64,000 bases of DNA from Thermoguttaceae bacterium (GTDB lineage Bacteria > Planctomycetota > Planctomycetia > Pirellulales > Thermoguttaceae): contig JAFRAC010000009.1 in NCBI GenBank assembly GCA_017405595.1, positions 1 to 64,000 on the forward strand, written 5' to 3'. This document shows, piece after piece, positions 18,301 to 26,543 of this stretch. The stretch's first letter is position 1, and every line of letters starts with the position of its first letter. Below the pieces are notes generated by a model. The model was not told the DNA's origin and ran no database searches. It worked only from the letters and a program-made list of their open reading frames with translations. A program made the translations under genes and the position numbers.

Positions 18301-20034
18301 GGTGATCGGGTAGGGGAGAGACTGGTTCGCGACCAAAAAGCCGTTCTGGCGGGTCAGTTCCCGCTTGATCTTATCGAGGTCGCCGAGCCGTTTGCCGATT
18401 TCAAGACGGCGGCGGAGCTGACCGACCAGTTCGCCGGTCGAAGAGACAGCTTCGTCGATCGACTTCTGGCCGCGCGCCGAGAGTTCCTGCTCGAGTTCGG
18501 CGGCCAGGCTCTTGACCAGCTGGGCGGTTTCGCTGTTCTGATTCCGCGTTTTTGTGTATCGTCTGCGGGCGGCAAAGACCGCGCGCGCCGGCTGGCGGAA
18601 ATCTTCGATTTCGCGCGCTTCGGGCAAAGGCGCGGCGATGCCGGCCGAATCGGCCGGCGGCAGTTCGGCGGCCGGAAGCCCTGTCGCCGGGTCGGTAATC
18701 GACTGCAGAAGCGCCGGGGTGAGGAGCGTCTTGCCGCTGCGGGCGCTGCGCAGACGCTGTTCTTCCAGTTCGAGCTCTTTTTGAACGGCGGCGATTTCGT
18801 TTCGTACCCCGGCGGCCTTCCTGTCGATGGCATCGAGATGGGGGATTTCGCCGACGAGCATGTCGATCAGCGGGGCGCTGCGCCAGATGTTTCTGTTATA
18901 CGGTGTGTTTTTGAGGGTTTTGCGCGTCTGCTTGAACTGCGCGCCGAGTTCCGAAAGAGAACGCCGCACATCGGCGATGGCGGCCTGTTTTGTTTCGGCT
19001 TCGGCAACCGCTTCGGGTTTGACTTCCAGAACGTTTCCGTATTCGCCAAGCTCGATTCGGAGCGAGGCGCGGTGGTCCCAATGCGGGGCGACGCGGGTCG
19101 AAATGTCGTAAATCCGCTGCTGGCGCGTGTGCATTGCGAGCTTGTCTTCGAGCTGGCGGACGGCTTCTTCGGCTTCGATCTGTTCGGAACGCAGTTCGGT
19201 ATACTCGCGCAGGTTGCCGGAGGCAGAAAGGGACTGTTCGTTAAGCCGGTCGCGCTGGGCGAGAAGCGCGTCGAGGATGGCCGGTTTCCCCTTGATGTCG
19301 AAAATCTCGTTCCGCTCTTCGACGATCTGATGAAGAACCTGAATGAGCGAGACGCGGTCGACGCCGACACTCAGACGGTAGAGCATCTGCGCGGCATCGG
19401 TCTCGTTCAGGCTGCCGAGCCGCTGGAGTTCGTCCAGCCCGATCGCGAAGACGTTGTTGAAGGTCGATTCATCGACATTGTTGACGATCGACTGGATGAA
19501 ATGGTCGCTCAGCCGCTGGCCGTCGTCCCCCGAAATGATGAGCGACTCGGCAATTCCGGTGCCCGGAATCGGGAAGAAACGTCCGCTCCACGCCGCCAGA
19601 CCGCCGGTGACGATGAACCCGGCTTTCTGCTCGAGGCTGCTGGCGCCTAAAAGGGCCGAAGCGCTTTTGCGCACATACCGCCTTTCGAGACGATGAGTGC
19701 CGTATTCATCCTGAACGGTGAGCACGCCGCCGATCCAGCGCGTTTCGTCGGACGATTCCTTTTTGCGGGCCTGCGGCTCTTCGGTGTCGATTTCGGTCGG
19801 GGAAAGACGGTTCTCGGCGAAGGGGGACTCGACGCGGGGGTAAAGCGCCATCTGAATGTAACGCGCCCGTTCGGGATTCGCACAGCCGTACAGGCCGCTG
19901 CGGATAAACTGCATGAGGGTTGTCTTGCCGGCTTCGTTCGGGCCGTAGAAGACGTTGATCCCGCGTCTGATTTTCGGAAGGTAAAGGTTTTCCCAAACGC
20001 CGAACCGCTCGATTTCCAGGGAAGTGATACGCAT
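15382..20034 (-). CDS. YhaN/SbcC-like SMC-type ATPase with long acidic repeat tail
   Basis: A 1550-residue ATPase of the Rad50/SbcC superfamily, closest in layout to YhaN. It has an N-terminal ATPase half (MRITSLEIERFGVWENL; Walker A GPNEAGKTT at 31-38), extended coiled coils interrupted by two hydrophobic segments near residues 575-620 (ITIAIGIGVALGGLLAIFAF), and a C-terminal ATPase half with signature LSRGTREQLFIAIR (about 1038) and Walker B LPLILDDVLVNFD (about 1062). After about residue 1210 comes a roughly 340-residue Asp/Glu-rich tail containing six 19-residue repeats, unlike usual YhaN, which ends soon after the ATPase. The gene starts 3 nt after the SbcD-like gene, so the two form an operon and probably a complex. 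Confidence 0.88.
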   Translation of the reverse strand: MRITSLEIERFGVWENLYLPKIRRGINVFYGPNEAGKTTLMQFIRSGLYGCANPERARYIQMALYPRVESPFAENRLSPTEIDTEEPQARKKESSDETRWIGGVLTVQDEYGTHRLERRYVRKSASALLGASSLEQKAGFIVTGGLAAWSGRFFPIPGTGIAESLIISGDDGQRLSDHFIQSIVNNVDESTFNNVFAIGLDELQRLGSLNETDAAQMLYRLSVGVDRVSLIQVLHQIVEERNEIFDIKGKPAILDALLAQRDRLNEQSLSASGNLREYTELRSEQIEAEEAVRQLEDKLAMHTRQQRIYDISTRVAPHWDHRASLRIELGEYGNVLEVKPEAVAEAETKQAAIADVRRSLSELGAQFKQTRKTLKNTPYNRNIWRSAPLIDMLVGEIPHLDAIDRKAAGVRNEIAAVQKELELEEQRLRSARSGKTLLTPALLQSITDPATGLPAAELPPADSAGIAAPLPEAREIEDFRQPARAVFAARRRYTKTRNQNSETAQLVKSLAAELEQELSARGQKSIDEAVSSTGELVGQLRRRLEIGKRLGDLDKIKRELTRQNGFLVANQSLPYPITIAIGIGVALGGLLAIFAFLGKGPFDPSIGILGIIIAVAILFYKTTIERRNYAKLEENQRQLALVMKRADQVKAEAAAIDQKYPAPGQTVENRLMKAEADLAAFERLLPLSARYKNAVHRQEILEKRLAAAHKSVSAAHHRWMAWLKTAGLSPTLKPSHLKGLLQRVDFADSLRRKIAEKRGLLDLHQQEKKSITDRLELLMGETGAEPLEHASASNQISHLKDLLDEVRLVRQERADLFKKLSGFRKERNKILARIHRMNVDLSDYLSLFDAKSVDHLKELAARYRSHQELLARLQGVEDQIAGVIGGYCEEAEIAEVLDDEKVRPNLPALMEALTERIERLSADRKEKTLQIGRLAEQLANLAAQRGFVADRFESAAVSRRIDEMSRIWQSRAVACKMMEDIRRAYEKERQPETLKEASRLLKRLTDGLYIKIWTPLGEDTLYVDTEDGQTLDIGSLSRGTREQLFIAIRLALATSFEKHGVSLPLILDDVLVNFDNHRAAAAADVLAEFAEAGRQIFLFTCHQHICKTFLKLDRPVFVLPDKTMKVKQFRVILPPSMRQMPDEPEEKFEPKPIPAAEEYGAPRVVSPVSVTVARPKQTAADSADGDSPAAGEEENARGTSPRRIWDNRKEDSEIPNSAVASFADDDNDDEWDDDDEADDIGEDAGAGNDSDDNEEYDSETEDSDLEEDDDEEEEYDSETEDSDLEEDDGEEEEYDSETEDSELEEDDGEEEEYDSETEDSELEEDDGEEEEYDSETEDSELEEDDDEEEEYDSETEDSDLEEDDDEEGEYDSETEEYDDSDDDEEYGGEEEDEEEYDSREDEDAGGEYTSAAPLDREHAPISAGSGYTDSAPSFSADAPEIPDSDGLSVSPDSDFEGDDDHFESDAVPADQVISVEDDSPEEEPKKADSYTFSTWNDFVRSDEKEESAGSAEETDGEREEESDNEFLRRYFTRESEKEFFDDEDEASGLD
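15915..16275. repeat. 57-bp coding repeat (acidic tail of the YhaN-like ATPase)
   Basis: Six units encode EYDSETEDSxLEEDDxEEx (19 residues), followed by a degenerate partial unit. High sequence similarity between units suggests recent expansion. Confidence 0.93.
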
Positions 20035-20037
20035 GGA

Positions 20038-21570
20038 TTATTTCTCCTTCCTTTCGTTGTAATCGAGAGCACCGCGCTTTTCCTGTTCGATACGCGGGTC
20101 TTTCAGGATCGCGGGCGCCGACTGGCGGCGGATCTCTTCGGGCTGACCTGTGAGAAGCTCGGTTCCGAGAATCGCGGCCTCTTTCAGGGCTTCGCTGCGA
20201 AGGTAAGCGATCCGTTTGAGCCATTCCCCCGTACGCCGTTCTTTGAGGTCGTTGAATGTCTTGCGGTATCCTTCCTGTTCGTCGATCGAAAGGGAAAGGA
20301 GACGGATGATTTCGGGGATTTCGGGCCGGAAATGCTTGTCTTCGGGAAGTTCGTCGGGGAGCGTGTTGTCGGGCGTTTCCTGGGAAGCGCGCTCTTCGTT
20401 TTTCGCCTTGATCTTTTCGATCAGAAGGCGGTTTTCGAGATACTCTTTGACATCTTCGGGGAAGAAGTCGGAAAGCGCGATCGCCTGATCCGGATTTTCG
20501 CGGTAGAAGTGGGTGATCCGGAGAAAGTCGCCGAGGATCGTCTGCTGGTCGTAGAGGGACAGGTTGAGCGTATCGGGAATGACCGGCTCGATATCAACAG
20601 AGTAGATAATCGGCTCCTCTTTGCCGAAATCGCTCCGCAGGTCGCGCAGGAGACTCGGCACCAGGTTCCCGTAACGCAGTTCGGGAATCTGTTCGACCGG
20701 CAGTTCAATGCGCCAGCTGACAAACAGAAGCGTTCCTTCTTCCTGAGCTTTGCGGTGTCCGCGCAGGCGCAGGCGCATTTCGGCGAGCAGATCGTCTTCT
20801 TTGATCGAATCGGCATGCAGGACGATCCGCTCGTTAGCCCAGGCGATCGGTGTGGTACGGATCGGCCGGATGACGGTCCGGCCGAACTCGTTGACTTCGA
20901 CCAGCGAGCAGCCGCAGTCGTCGCGGTCGGCGGCCGAACGGGCGAGCGTCGTGCCGGGATAGTGGATGACCGACGGCGTTTGCGAAAGGGTTTCGCGCAG
21001 AGGGCTTCCCCCCAGCGCCCAATACTGCATTCCGGTCGTTTTGAGTGTGTCGAGGGGCGGTTTTCCGTAAAAGACGCCGATCGAATAGAGCCCTTCCGGA
21101 TCGGCCAGGTAACTGGCGGGATTGACGATGGTCTGACCCTTGCTCAGGCTGGTGCCGAGTATGCGCGCGTAAGGGATACCCTCTTTCCGGTAGATGATCT
21201 CTTCGATTTCGTCGACCGGGAACCGATGGACGTTGTCGGGAAGAGGGAAGACGCCCGGCCAGGACGGGCCGTCGTCGTCGGGCCCGCACGCCCAGAAAAC
21301 GGGGATCCCTTCGAGACGGAGCTTTTCGAACTGTTCGAGAAGAAAGAGGGGGCCCCAGGCTCCGGTTTTCAGCGGGTCGAGAACTCCGCCGACCAGAAGG
21401 AGGAAGTCAACTTTTTCGGCGAGGGCCTCTTTAAAAAGATTTTCGGCGGCTTCCCTGGGCGCGTTTAAGACCTTCTCGCGCAGATGTTCGGGAAGGTGCG
21501 ACAGCCCCGTTACCGGGACATCCAAACGCAAATCAGCCGCATGGATAAATCGAAAAGGATGGTTGGTCAT
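20038..21570 (-). CDS. SbcD/Mre11-like protein with degenerate metal sites
   Basis: A 510-residue protein in the place normally held by the nuclease partner (SbcD/YhaO) of an SbcC/YhaN ATPase. The scaffold is recognisable: FIHAADLRLDVPV, DFLLLVGGVLDP, GIPVFWACGPDDDGP, YSIGVFYG, QYWALGGSPLRE. Each metallophosphoesterase motif is altered: DxH becomes D13-L-R15, GD becomes G61-G62, GNHD becomes GPDD (96-99), the usual His of the LH motif becomes Y168, and GHxH becomes GGSP (187-190). Catalysis by the normal two-metal mechanism is therefore unlikely, and a structural or DNA-binding role is inferred. The C-terminal half is helical and ends in a Lys/Glu-rich tail. It is the first gene of the operon. 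Confidence 0.82.
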   Translation of the reverse strand: MTNHPFRFIHAADLRLDVPVTGLSHLPEHLREKVLNAPREAAENLFKEALAEKVDFLLLVGGVLDPLKTGAWGPLFLLEQFEKLRLEGIPVFWACGPDDDGPSWPGVFPLPDNVHRFPVDEIEEIIYRKEGIPYARILGTSLSKGQTIVNPASYLADPEGLYSIGVFYGKPPLDTLKTTGMQYWALGGSPLRETLSQTPSVIHYPGTTLARSAADRDDCGCSLVEVNEFGRTVIRPIRTTPIAWANERIVLHADSIKEDDLLAEMRLRLRGHRKAQEEGTLLFVSWRIELPVEQIPELRYGNLVPSLLRDLRSDFGKEEPIIYSVDIEPVIPDTLNLSLYDQQTILGDFLRITHFYRENPDQAIALSDFFPEDVKEYLENRLLIEKIKAKNEERASQETPDNTLPDELPEDKHFRPEIPEIIRLLSLSIDEQEGYRKTFNDLKERRTGEWLKRIAYLRSEALKEAAILGTELLTGQPEEIRRQSAPAILKDPRIEQEKRGALDYNERKEK

Positions 21571-21882
21571 ACGATTCTGTTCCTCGAAAATGGCGCCCGC
21601 TCTGCCGCGGCGGCCCGAACCGGTTCGGAGGCCGGCGGCAAAAGGCGCGTTCGCGCTGATATTGGCTCCTTAAAACGGGGGGCAAACGCCGGAATCCGAA
21701 ACGATTTGCCGTTTCGGCCGGACGTGCGCATTTTTCCCCGTCTGCTTAACCGGAATAATTATAATATAAAAGCGGTAAAAGAGGAAGATTAGGTTTTTTA
21801 AAACGGAATAAAAAGATTTGCCGGCAGACCTGTTCCCCCGGTTCAATGGGAAAAGGGGGGCAGAAAGCGGCCCCCATCTTAT
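21571..21882. other. Intergenic region, no gene seen
   Basis: About 310 bp between two minus-strand genes. A short A+T-rich patch at 21757-21785 contains TATAAT on the minus strand and may hold the promoter of the SbcD-like/YhaN-like operon; no convincing -35 box. Nothing else recognised. Confidence 0.5.
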
Positions 21883-23142
21883 TTATGTCTTTTCGCGCTT
21901 CCGGCGGTCGATCGTGAGCTCTTCCCCCTCGGTTTTCGCGATGCAGACGGCGCAGCAGGTGTCGCCGTAAACGTTGACCACGGTCCGGAGCATATCCAGA
22001 AAACGGTCGACGATCAGCACGATTCCCAGCCCGTCGAGCGGCAGACCGACCGCGCCGAGGATGATGGTGATCATCACCAGGCTTGCCATCGGGATTCCCG
22101 CGGTTCCGATCGCCGAAAGGAGGGCTGTCAGCACAATGGTCGCCATCTGAACGAAATCCATTTCGATTCCGTGCGCCTGCGCCAGAAAGAGGACCACGAC
22201 GCATTCGTAAAGGCTGGTTCCGTTCATATTGACCGTCGCGCCGAGAGGAACCACGAACGAGGCCGTTTCTTTCGAGACTCCTTCCTCTTCGAGGAGCTTG
22301 AGCGAGACGGGAATCGTGGCGTTCGAGGTCGCAGTCGAAAAACCGGTGATCAGCGTCAGAAACATTTTGCGCAGATGTTCAAACGGGCGGAGCCGGAACA
22401 GGAGGAGAATCACCGACATTGTCACGAACATGTGCAGCCCGAGTCCCGAAATGACCGTGACCAGATAGATTCCGAGCGACTCGGTCAGCTTGGCGAGCAT
22501 ATGGGGATCCCCCCCCATCTGGCCGATCTGGGCGGCGATCATCGCGAAGATTCCCAGCGGAGCCGTTTTAATTACGAGCTCGGTAATTTTCATCAGCAGT
22601 TCCGACACCGCTTCGAAGAAACGGACGAGCAGCTCGGCTTTTTCGCCCCGCATCCGCGAAAGAACCGCGCCGAGGAGTACCGCCATAAAGACGATCGCGA
22701 GCATCTCCTGCCGGGCGAACGCGCCGATGGGATTGTCGGGCACAATTTCGATCAGAATCTGCGAAACGCTGCGCGGACCGGCGCCGAGTACCGATTCGGG
22801 GAGCCGGGCGGCATTTCCCAGATCGACCCCCGCACCGGGACGGAGCGCCGAGACAAGGGCAATACCGGTCAGGATCGCCAAAAGTGTGGTTCCGCAGTAA
22901 AAGAGGAGCGCTTTCAGGCCGAGAACCCCGAGGTTTCCTTTCTTGCCCGCACCGGCGATCGACGAAGTGATCAGGAAAAAGACGAGGGGAATCGCGACCA
23001 TCTTCAGAAGCCGCAGAAAGATATCCCCCATCCAGGCGACCCAATGAACGCGGCCGGGGAGAAAAATCCCGTAGAGAACGCCCGCGATAACCGCGACGAT
23101 AATCTGCTGATAGAGGGGGAACCTCGGTTTGAAACGCTTCAT
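21883..23142 (-). CDS. gltP: Dicarboxylate/glutamate:cation symporter (DAACS family)
   Basis: Inner-membrane carrier of 419 residues that imports dicarboxylic amino acids or C4-dicarboxylates with H+ or Na+. The family core is complete: the serine-rich stretch STATSNATIPVSLKLLEEEG (re-entrant hairpin 1), GATVNMNGTSLYECV (TM7 with NMNGT) and IGTAGIPMASLVMITIILG (hairpin 2). Length and about eight membrane segments match the family. The start ATG at 23142 is preceded by a weak ribosome-binding site. It is a stand-alone gene with a dyad symmetry overlapping its likely -10 region. The symbol reflects family, not proven substrate. Confidence 0.9.
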   Translation of the reverse strand: MKRFKPRFPLYQQIIVAVIAGVLYGIFLPGRVHWVAWMGDIFLRLLKMVAIPLVFFLITSSIAGAGKKGNLGVLGLKALLFYCGTTLLAILTGIALVSALRPGAGVDLGNAARLPESVLGAGPRSVSQILIEIVPDNPIGAFARQEMLAIVFMAVLLGAVLSRMRGEKAELLVRFFEAVSELLMKITELVIKTAPLGIFAMIAAQIGQMGGDPHMLAKLTESLGIYLVTVISGLGLHMFVTMSVILLLFRLRPFEHLRKMFLTLITGFSTATSNATIPVSLKLLEEEGVSKETASFVVPLGATVNMNGTSLYECVVVLFLAQAHGIEMDFVQMATIVLTALLSAIGTAGIPMASLVMITIILGAVGLPLDGLGIVLIVDRFLDMLRTVVNVYGDTCCAVCIAKTEGEELTIDRRKREKT

Positions 23143-23193
23143 TAAAATGCCCGGATTCTTTAATACCGTTCCCCAACCGCCGGGGAACCATCT

Positions 23194-23208
23194 CTGTTAC
23201 TATAACAG
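23194..23208. promoter_or_regulatory. Dyad in the promoter region of the gltP-like gene
   Basis: CTGTTA-N3-TAACAG (23194-23208) overlaps a minus-strand -10-like TATAGT, about 55 bp upstream of the ATG. TTCCCC/GGGGAA (23169-23187) forms a leader hairpin. Confidence 0.5.
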
Positions 23209-23266
23209 ATAATCGGTTGAGAAAACAGTAACGGCGTCTCTTTTTCGGCAGTCCCTTTGCCGGCCG

Positions 23267-25231
23267 CTATTGCGAAATCCGGCGGGGGCGGGCGGGTTTG
23301 AAGACGGTGATCCCGAGCGGGGGGACGAGAATCTCGATGGAAAACTCGCGGCCGTGCGCGCCGATCGGTTCGGCGTGTACCAGACCGTTTCCGGTTCGGC
23401 TGCCGCCGTAGTAGGGGGCGTCGCTGTTGAAGATCTCCTGGAACGGGACCTGTTCCGGGACGCCGAACCGGCGCCGGCGGGGGACCGGAGTCCAGTTGAG
23501 CGCGATCACGAGGTAGTCCGAAGGGTCTTCGGCGCGGCGGATGTATGAAAAGAGGGATTCGTCGGCGTTGTTGCAGTCGATCCATTCGAATCCGCGCCCG
23601 TCGAAATCGAGCTGGTGCAGCGCTTTCTCTTCGGTATAGAGGCGGTTCAGGTCGGCGATGCATTTTAACAGTCCGCCGTGAGTGTCTTCGTTAACCAAAA
23701 GGTCCCAGTCGAGACTCATGTTGAAGTTCCATTCGCGCCATTGGCCGAAATCGCTCCCCATGAAGAGGAGTTTCTTGCCCGGATGGGTCCACATGTAGCC
23801 GTAGAGAAGACGTGCGGCGGCGAATTTCTGCCAGAGGTCGCCCGGCGCCGAGCTGATGATGGTTCCTTTTCCGTGCACGATTTCGTCGTGGGAAATCGGC
23901 AGGACAAAATTTTCGCTGAACGCGTAGCAGAGGCTGAACGTCATCTGGTTGTGATGGTATTTGCGGTAGACCGGGTCTTTCTTGAAATACGAAAGGGTGT
24001 CGTTCATCCACCCCATGTTCCATTTCATCGAAAAGCCGAGTCCGCCGGCGTAGACGGGACGCGTTACGCCGCCCCACGCGGTCGATTCTTCGGCGATTGT
24101 CATCACGCCCTTGTACTGGCCGTGTGTCTGCTGGTTCATCTCTTTGAGGAATTCGATCGCCTCTAAGTTTTCGCGGCCGCCGTATTTGTTCGGGATCCAT
24201 TCCCCCTCGTCCCGGCTGTAGTCGAGGTAGAGCATCGAGGCAACCGCGTCGACCCGGAGTCCGTCGATGTGGTACTGGTCGAGCCAGAAGAGGGCGTTCG
24301 AAATGAGGTAGTTCGAGACCTCGTTCCGTCCGTAATTAAAGATGAGGGTACCCCAATCCTTGTGTTCGCCGAGACGCGGGTCGGCGTGCTCGTAGAGGGC
24401 GGTTCCGTCGAACCGGCGCAGGCCGTGGTCGTCTTTCGGGAAATGGGCCGGTACCCAGTCGAGGATGACGCCGATTCCGTTCTGATGGCAGAGGTCGATC
24501 AGATACCGGAAATCGTCGGGGGTGCCGAACCGGCTCGTAACGGCGTAGTAGCCGATCACCTGGTATCCCCAGCTTGCCGAAAGGGGATGTTCGGCGATCG
24601 GAAGGAGTTCGATGTGCGTGTATCCGTTCTCTTTGACGTAGTTGACCAGCGGTTCGGCGATTTCGCGGCACGAAAGGAACCGTTCCGGATTCGAGGGGTC
24701 GCGCCGCCAGCTGCCGAGATGCACTTCGTAGATCGAAACCGGCGCGTGAAGCCAGAACAGGTCGTTGCCTGCACGCCGCTCGAGCCAGTCGGCGTCGTTC
24801 CATTGGTATTGTGACAGATCGGTGACGATCGACGCGGTTCGGGGGGGAACTTCCGCCCAGAAGCCGAACGGGTCGGCCTTTTCGACTGTGCCGGAAGAGG
24901 ATTCGACCCGGTACTTGTAGAGTGTGCCCGGCCCGATTCCCGGAACGAAAGTTTCCCACAGGCCGGAGGGATAATGTTTGACCATCCGGTTCTTACTGCC
25001 GTCCCAGCCGTTGAAGTTGCCGACCACCGAAACGCTACCGGCGTTCGGCGCCCAGACCAGGAAATTGACCCCGTCGACACCGTCGACGGTGCGCGGGTGC
25101 GCTCCGAGCTTTTCGTACGATTTCCAGAACTTTCCTTCCCCGAAAAGGTAGAAATCCAGGTCGGAAAGGATGGTCGAGAAGGAGGAGTTCTTTTCGGCTT
25201 GCGGCGGGTTCGGATTCTTTTTCGAGAACAT
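23267..25231 (-). CDS. glgB: 1,4-alpha-glucan branching enzyme GlgB
   Basis: Introduces alpha-1,6 branches into glycogen (GH13). In 654 residues it has a CBM48 domain ([20 protein letters not shown]), the GH13 barrel with [13 protein letters not shown], nucleophile region [12 protein letters not shown], acid/base region [11 protein letters not shown] and transition-state stabiliser region [10 protein letters not shown], and a C-terminal beta domain. The ATG at 25231 ([11 protein letters not shown]) is the likely start; an upstream ATG at 25312 would add 27 basic residues without family support. No other glycogen genes are nearby, which is common in planctomycetes. Confidence 0.95.
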   Translation of the reverse strand: MFSKKNPNPPQAEKNSSFSTILSDLDFYLFGEGKFWKSYEKLGAHPRTVDGVDGVNFLVWAPNAGSVSVVGNFNGWDGSKNRMVKHYPSGLWETFVPGIGPGTLYKYRVESSSGTVEKADPFGFWAEVPPRTASIVTDLSQYQWNDADWLERRAGNDLFWLHAPVSIYEVHLGSWRRDPSNPERFLSCREIAEPLVNYVKENGYTHIELLPIAEHPLSASWGYQVIGYYAVTSRFGTPDDFRYLIDLCHQNGIGVILDWVPAHFPKDDHGLRRFDGTALYEHADPRLGEHKDWGTLIFNYGRNEVSNYLISNALFWLDQYHIDGLRVDAVASMLYLDYSRDEGEWIPNKYGGRENLEAIEFLKEMNQQTHGQYKGVMTIAEESTAWGGVTRPVYAGGLGFSMKWNMGWMNDTLSYFKKDPVYRKYHHNQMTFSLCYAFSENFVLPISHDEIVHGKGTIISSAPGDLWQKFAAARLLYGYMWTHPGKKLLFMGSDFGQWREWNFNMSLDWDLLVNEDTHGGLLKCIADLNRLYTEEKALHQLDFDGRGFEWIDCNNADESLFSYIRRAEDPSDYLVIALNWTPVPRRRRFGVPEQVPFQEIFNSDAPYYGGSRTGNGLVHAEPIGAHGREFSIEILVPPLGITVFKPARPRRISQ

Positions 25232-25442
25232 GGCGCACTCTTTTTTGCGGATAGAAGGGGACGGCTGCTGCCGGAGCTGCGGCGTGCGGCGGAAAGACCG
25301 CCGGTCTGCCATTCCTGATCGGGTAACCCCTCTAGTATAAGCGGGCGGAACGGGAGAAGCCAGAGTTTAGCGGTCAGGCGGCTTAAAAAAGAAAAAAGAA
25401 ATGGGTAAATTGTAACGGTTGTAACGAAGGGGCGGCCGAACG

Positions 25443-26177
25443 CTACGATTTGGGGACCGCGTTGGCGTTTTCCGGGTTGATGAGAACGGGCGCGTTCTGG
25501 AACCGCCAGGCCATCTCCTGCAGGATGTAATCTTCCATGTCGGTGTTCCGGCCGGTCGGAATCCACCCTTCGTGGCGGGGGACTTCGCCGGCGGGATATT
25601 CGAGGGCCGAAAGATCGTCGAAGAAGAGAAGGTTGCTCCCGTTGGCCCCGGCGTTCATCGGCTGCGCCATATCTTCGATCTCATTGTAGACCGCGACGTG
25701 AATCGAGTAACCGGTTTTTTCGGGGACAACGCGTACCACGGCGCTGCGGCGGATTGTCTGGAAGGTCGCTTCGGTACGCTGCTGGCAGGTGACCGAGTTC
25801 CTTTTCCACGGCTCGAAAAGACCGGCGGCAATGACCGGATCGGTGTCGATGCGGCCCTCGGTCTGGGTGGAGTGAACCGAGCCGTCTTCGCCCATATAGC
25901 GGTACGTTTGGATGGGGTACTCGTGCGGGATCGGGAAATAGTTGTCGATGACATCGACGATCGATTCCCAGAGGTAATCGGGATCTTCGGTCTGGACAAA
26001 GAGGGGGTTCAGCTTTTCGCCCGCGGTAACGGTGACCTTCGGCACATCGGCGTACGAACCGACGCGGCCGCTGTCGTTCAGACAGCAGCAGCCGGCGCAG
26101 AAGACCGCGATCCCGAGCAGACAAAGGAGTGAACGCAATGAACTCTCCCGCAAAACGGTTAAAGACCCGGTTCTCAT
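25443..26177 (-). CDS. Lipoprotein of unknown function
   Basis: A 244-residue predicted lipoprotein. A basic N-terminus and hydrophobic stretch (LLCLLGIAVFCAG) end in a cluster of three cysteines (AGCCC), the first of which fits a lipobox. The mature domain (DYLWESIVDVIDNYFPIPHE; then ATFQTIRRSAVVRVVP) has an alpha/beta pattern shared by planctomycete envelope lipoproteins of unknown role. The start is uncertain: the ATG at 26177 gives a 30-residue signal region, but a TTG codon 11 codons later with GGGAG just upstream would give a more compact one. Stand-alone gene. Confidence 0.65.
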   Translation of the reverse strand: MRTGSLTVLRESSLRSLLCLLGIAVFCAGCCCLNDSGRVGSYADVPKVTVTAGEKLNPLFVQTEDPDYLWESIVDVIDNYFPIPHEYPIQTYRYMGEDGSVHSTQTEGRIDTDPVIAAGLFEPWKRNSVTCQQRTEATFQTIRRSAVVRVVPEKTGYSIHVAVYNEIEDMAQPMNAGANGSNLLFFDDLSALEYPAGEVPRHEGWIPTGRNTDMEDYILQEMAWRFQNAPVLINPENANAVPKS

Positions 26178-26306
26178 CCGAAAGAACCGGACGGGGAATC
26201 ATCGTCTTTTTTCGGGAAAGGGGCAAGAGGAAATTTTGGGGTGCGGGGGTGGGTGCTGTTCCCGGGGGGTGCCGGTGGGCGCGAACGGAAAAAGGGGAGA
26301 TTTTTG

Positions 26307-26529
26307 ACTTTCGAAACTTCAAAAATTTTTAAGTTTTGAAAGTAAGTCGCGCGTTTCATTGAAATTTTCGCGGAATGGGAGCACGGCGGGTTTAGGAAAA
26401 TTGAGCGGGGAGTGATTTAAAATAACCTAAAATAAGATATTAAAGCGGTTTGCCCCCTTGAACATTTGCCGTTTTTCAAGTAAATTTTGATCAGTTTCAA
26501 AACTTCAAAAATTTTTCATTTTTGAAAGT
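26307..26529. repeat. Pair of 37-bp palindromic A+T-rich repeats upstream of the AAA/DUF4143 gene
   Basis: Copies at 26307-26343 and 26493-26529 share AAACTTCAAAAATTTTT and similar outer arms. The first is an inverted repeat, ACTTTCGAAACTT/AAGTTTTGAAAGT with one mismatch. The second ends 14 bp before the start codon at 26544, so a bound protein could block promoter or ribosome access. The rest of the 366-bp gap shows no gene. Confidence 0.85.
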
Positions 26530-26543
26530 GAACAGGTGCCGCG

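Noticed and set aside
16277-19650. Long plus-strand frames opposite the YhaN-like gene, including a Val/Phe-rich hydrophobic repeat frame
   Set aside because: The apparent membrane-like repeat is only the reverse complement of the acidic Asp/Glu repeats.
20038-21570. Functional SbcD nuclease
   Set aside because: All conserved metal-binding motifs are changed, so the standard activity is not supported.
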